In this document: piece after piece, positions 6,935 to 7,135 of the stretch | Numbering within the stretch: the first letter of the stretch is position 1 | Layout of the letters: the number at the start of each line of letters is the position of its first letter | Assembly: GCA_021443625.1 (NCBI GenBank) | Contig: JABUTP010000056.1 | Coordinates: forward strand, 1-7,135 | DNA from: Bacteroidales bacterium | GTDB taxonomy: Bacteria; Bacteroidota; Bacteroidia; Bacteroidales; UBA932 | Length of the DNA stretch: 7,135 nt | Direction of reading: 5' to 3' | Program-made: the position numbers and the translations under genes | Notes under the pieces: model-generated | Told to the model about the DNA's origin: nothing | The model's database searches: none | The model's input: only the letters and a program-made list of their open reading frames with translations

Positions 6935-7135
6935 TCATTCCCCGGCCTTGAACTTGTAGCGGTAACGGAAGCGGCCGTCGGGGGCACTGTCACCGTCTCT
7001 CATGCAGGTTTGGATGTCCCCGCCCGAGGCAGCATTGTCAACCCACTTGAAATCCACGCTGAAAGACTTTGCATCCGTAATGCCAAGGTCTTTGAGAGGA
7101 ATGGCGATTTCGATTCTGTTCTTTGCCACCTTGTA
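6935..7135 (-). CDS. C-terminal fragment of a protein with a CBM9/DOMON-like end (partial)
   Basis: The reading frame is open to the window edge and ends at TGA (6937-6935), so only the last 66 residues are visible; the start lies beyond 7135. A GTG at 7129-7127 is internal and should not be taken as the start. The fragment has RIEIAIPLKDLGI, then SVDFKWVDNA and a closing DGDSAPDGRFRYRYK. This order of an IPL-(x)-LG strand, a 'dfkw-DN' strand and 'GD-aP-gRf-Y' is what I associate with the last strands of CBM9/DOMON-like beta-sandwich domains at the ends of Bacteroidota exported or carbohydrate-active proteins. That assignment is from memory of the pattern, and the catalytic or main part of the protein, if any, is not in the window. 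The gene converges on the lipoprotein gene, and the terminator lies between them. Confidence 0.6.
   Translation of the reverse strand, partial: YKVAKNRIEIAIPLKDLGITDAKSFSVDFKWVDNAASGGDIQTCMRDGDSAPDGRFRYRYKFKAGE

Overview
The window looks like chromosomal housekeeping DNA from a member of the Bacteroidota, most likely Bacteroidales. The signs are: a Bacteroidetes-type promoter (TTTG, 20-nt spacer, near-consensus TAnnTTTG) ahead of the first gene; no convincing Shine-Dalgarno sequences before the starts; a short PGDH of the Lys-containing kind; and a lipid-anchored thioredoxin-fold protein with the N-terminal layout typical of this phylum. This assignment is inferred from sequence features, not from a database match.

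Layout. Bases 1-94 hold a probable promoter, an inverted repeat over its upstream element and a small leader hairpin. Six same-strand genes follow: serC (95-1168), serA (1209-2132), a DUF1015-family protein (2135-3373), an MFS sugar transporter (3404-4720), a ROK-family sugar kinase (4733-5695) and a thioredoxin-like lipoprotein (5740-6855). The gaps are 40, 2, 30, 12 and 44 bases. The only clear intrinsic terminator in the window follows the sixth gene (6877-6910). A gene on the opposite strand converges on it, and only its C-terminal 66 codons are present (6935 to the window end). No stretch over 300 bases lacks a gene.

How the genes fit together. SerA oxidises 3-phosphoglycerate to phosphohydroxypyruvate and SerC transaminates this to phosphoserine. 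The usual last enzyme, the phosphatase SerB, is absent. In its place, two bases after serA, sits a DUF1015 protein of uncertain function carrying a DGHHR motif that resembles the one in ParB/Srx-fold free-serine kinases. This is the most interesting point in the window. The transporter and ROK kinase form an uptake-and-phosphorylation pair for a hexose such as glucose, which would feed glycolysis and so 3-phosphoglycerate. The lipoprotein is a cell-envelope thiol-disulfide protein with no obvious metabolic link to the others. All six genes could lie on one transcript, but internal promoters cannot be excluded. I found no mobile elements, CRISPR arrays, tRNA or rRNA genes.
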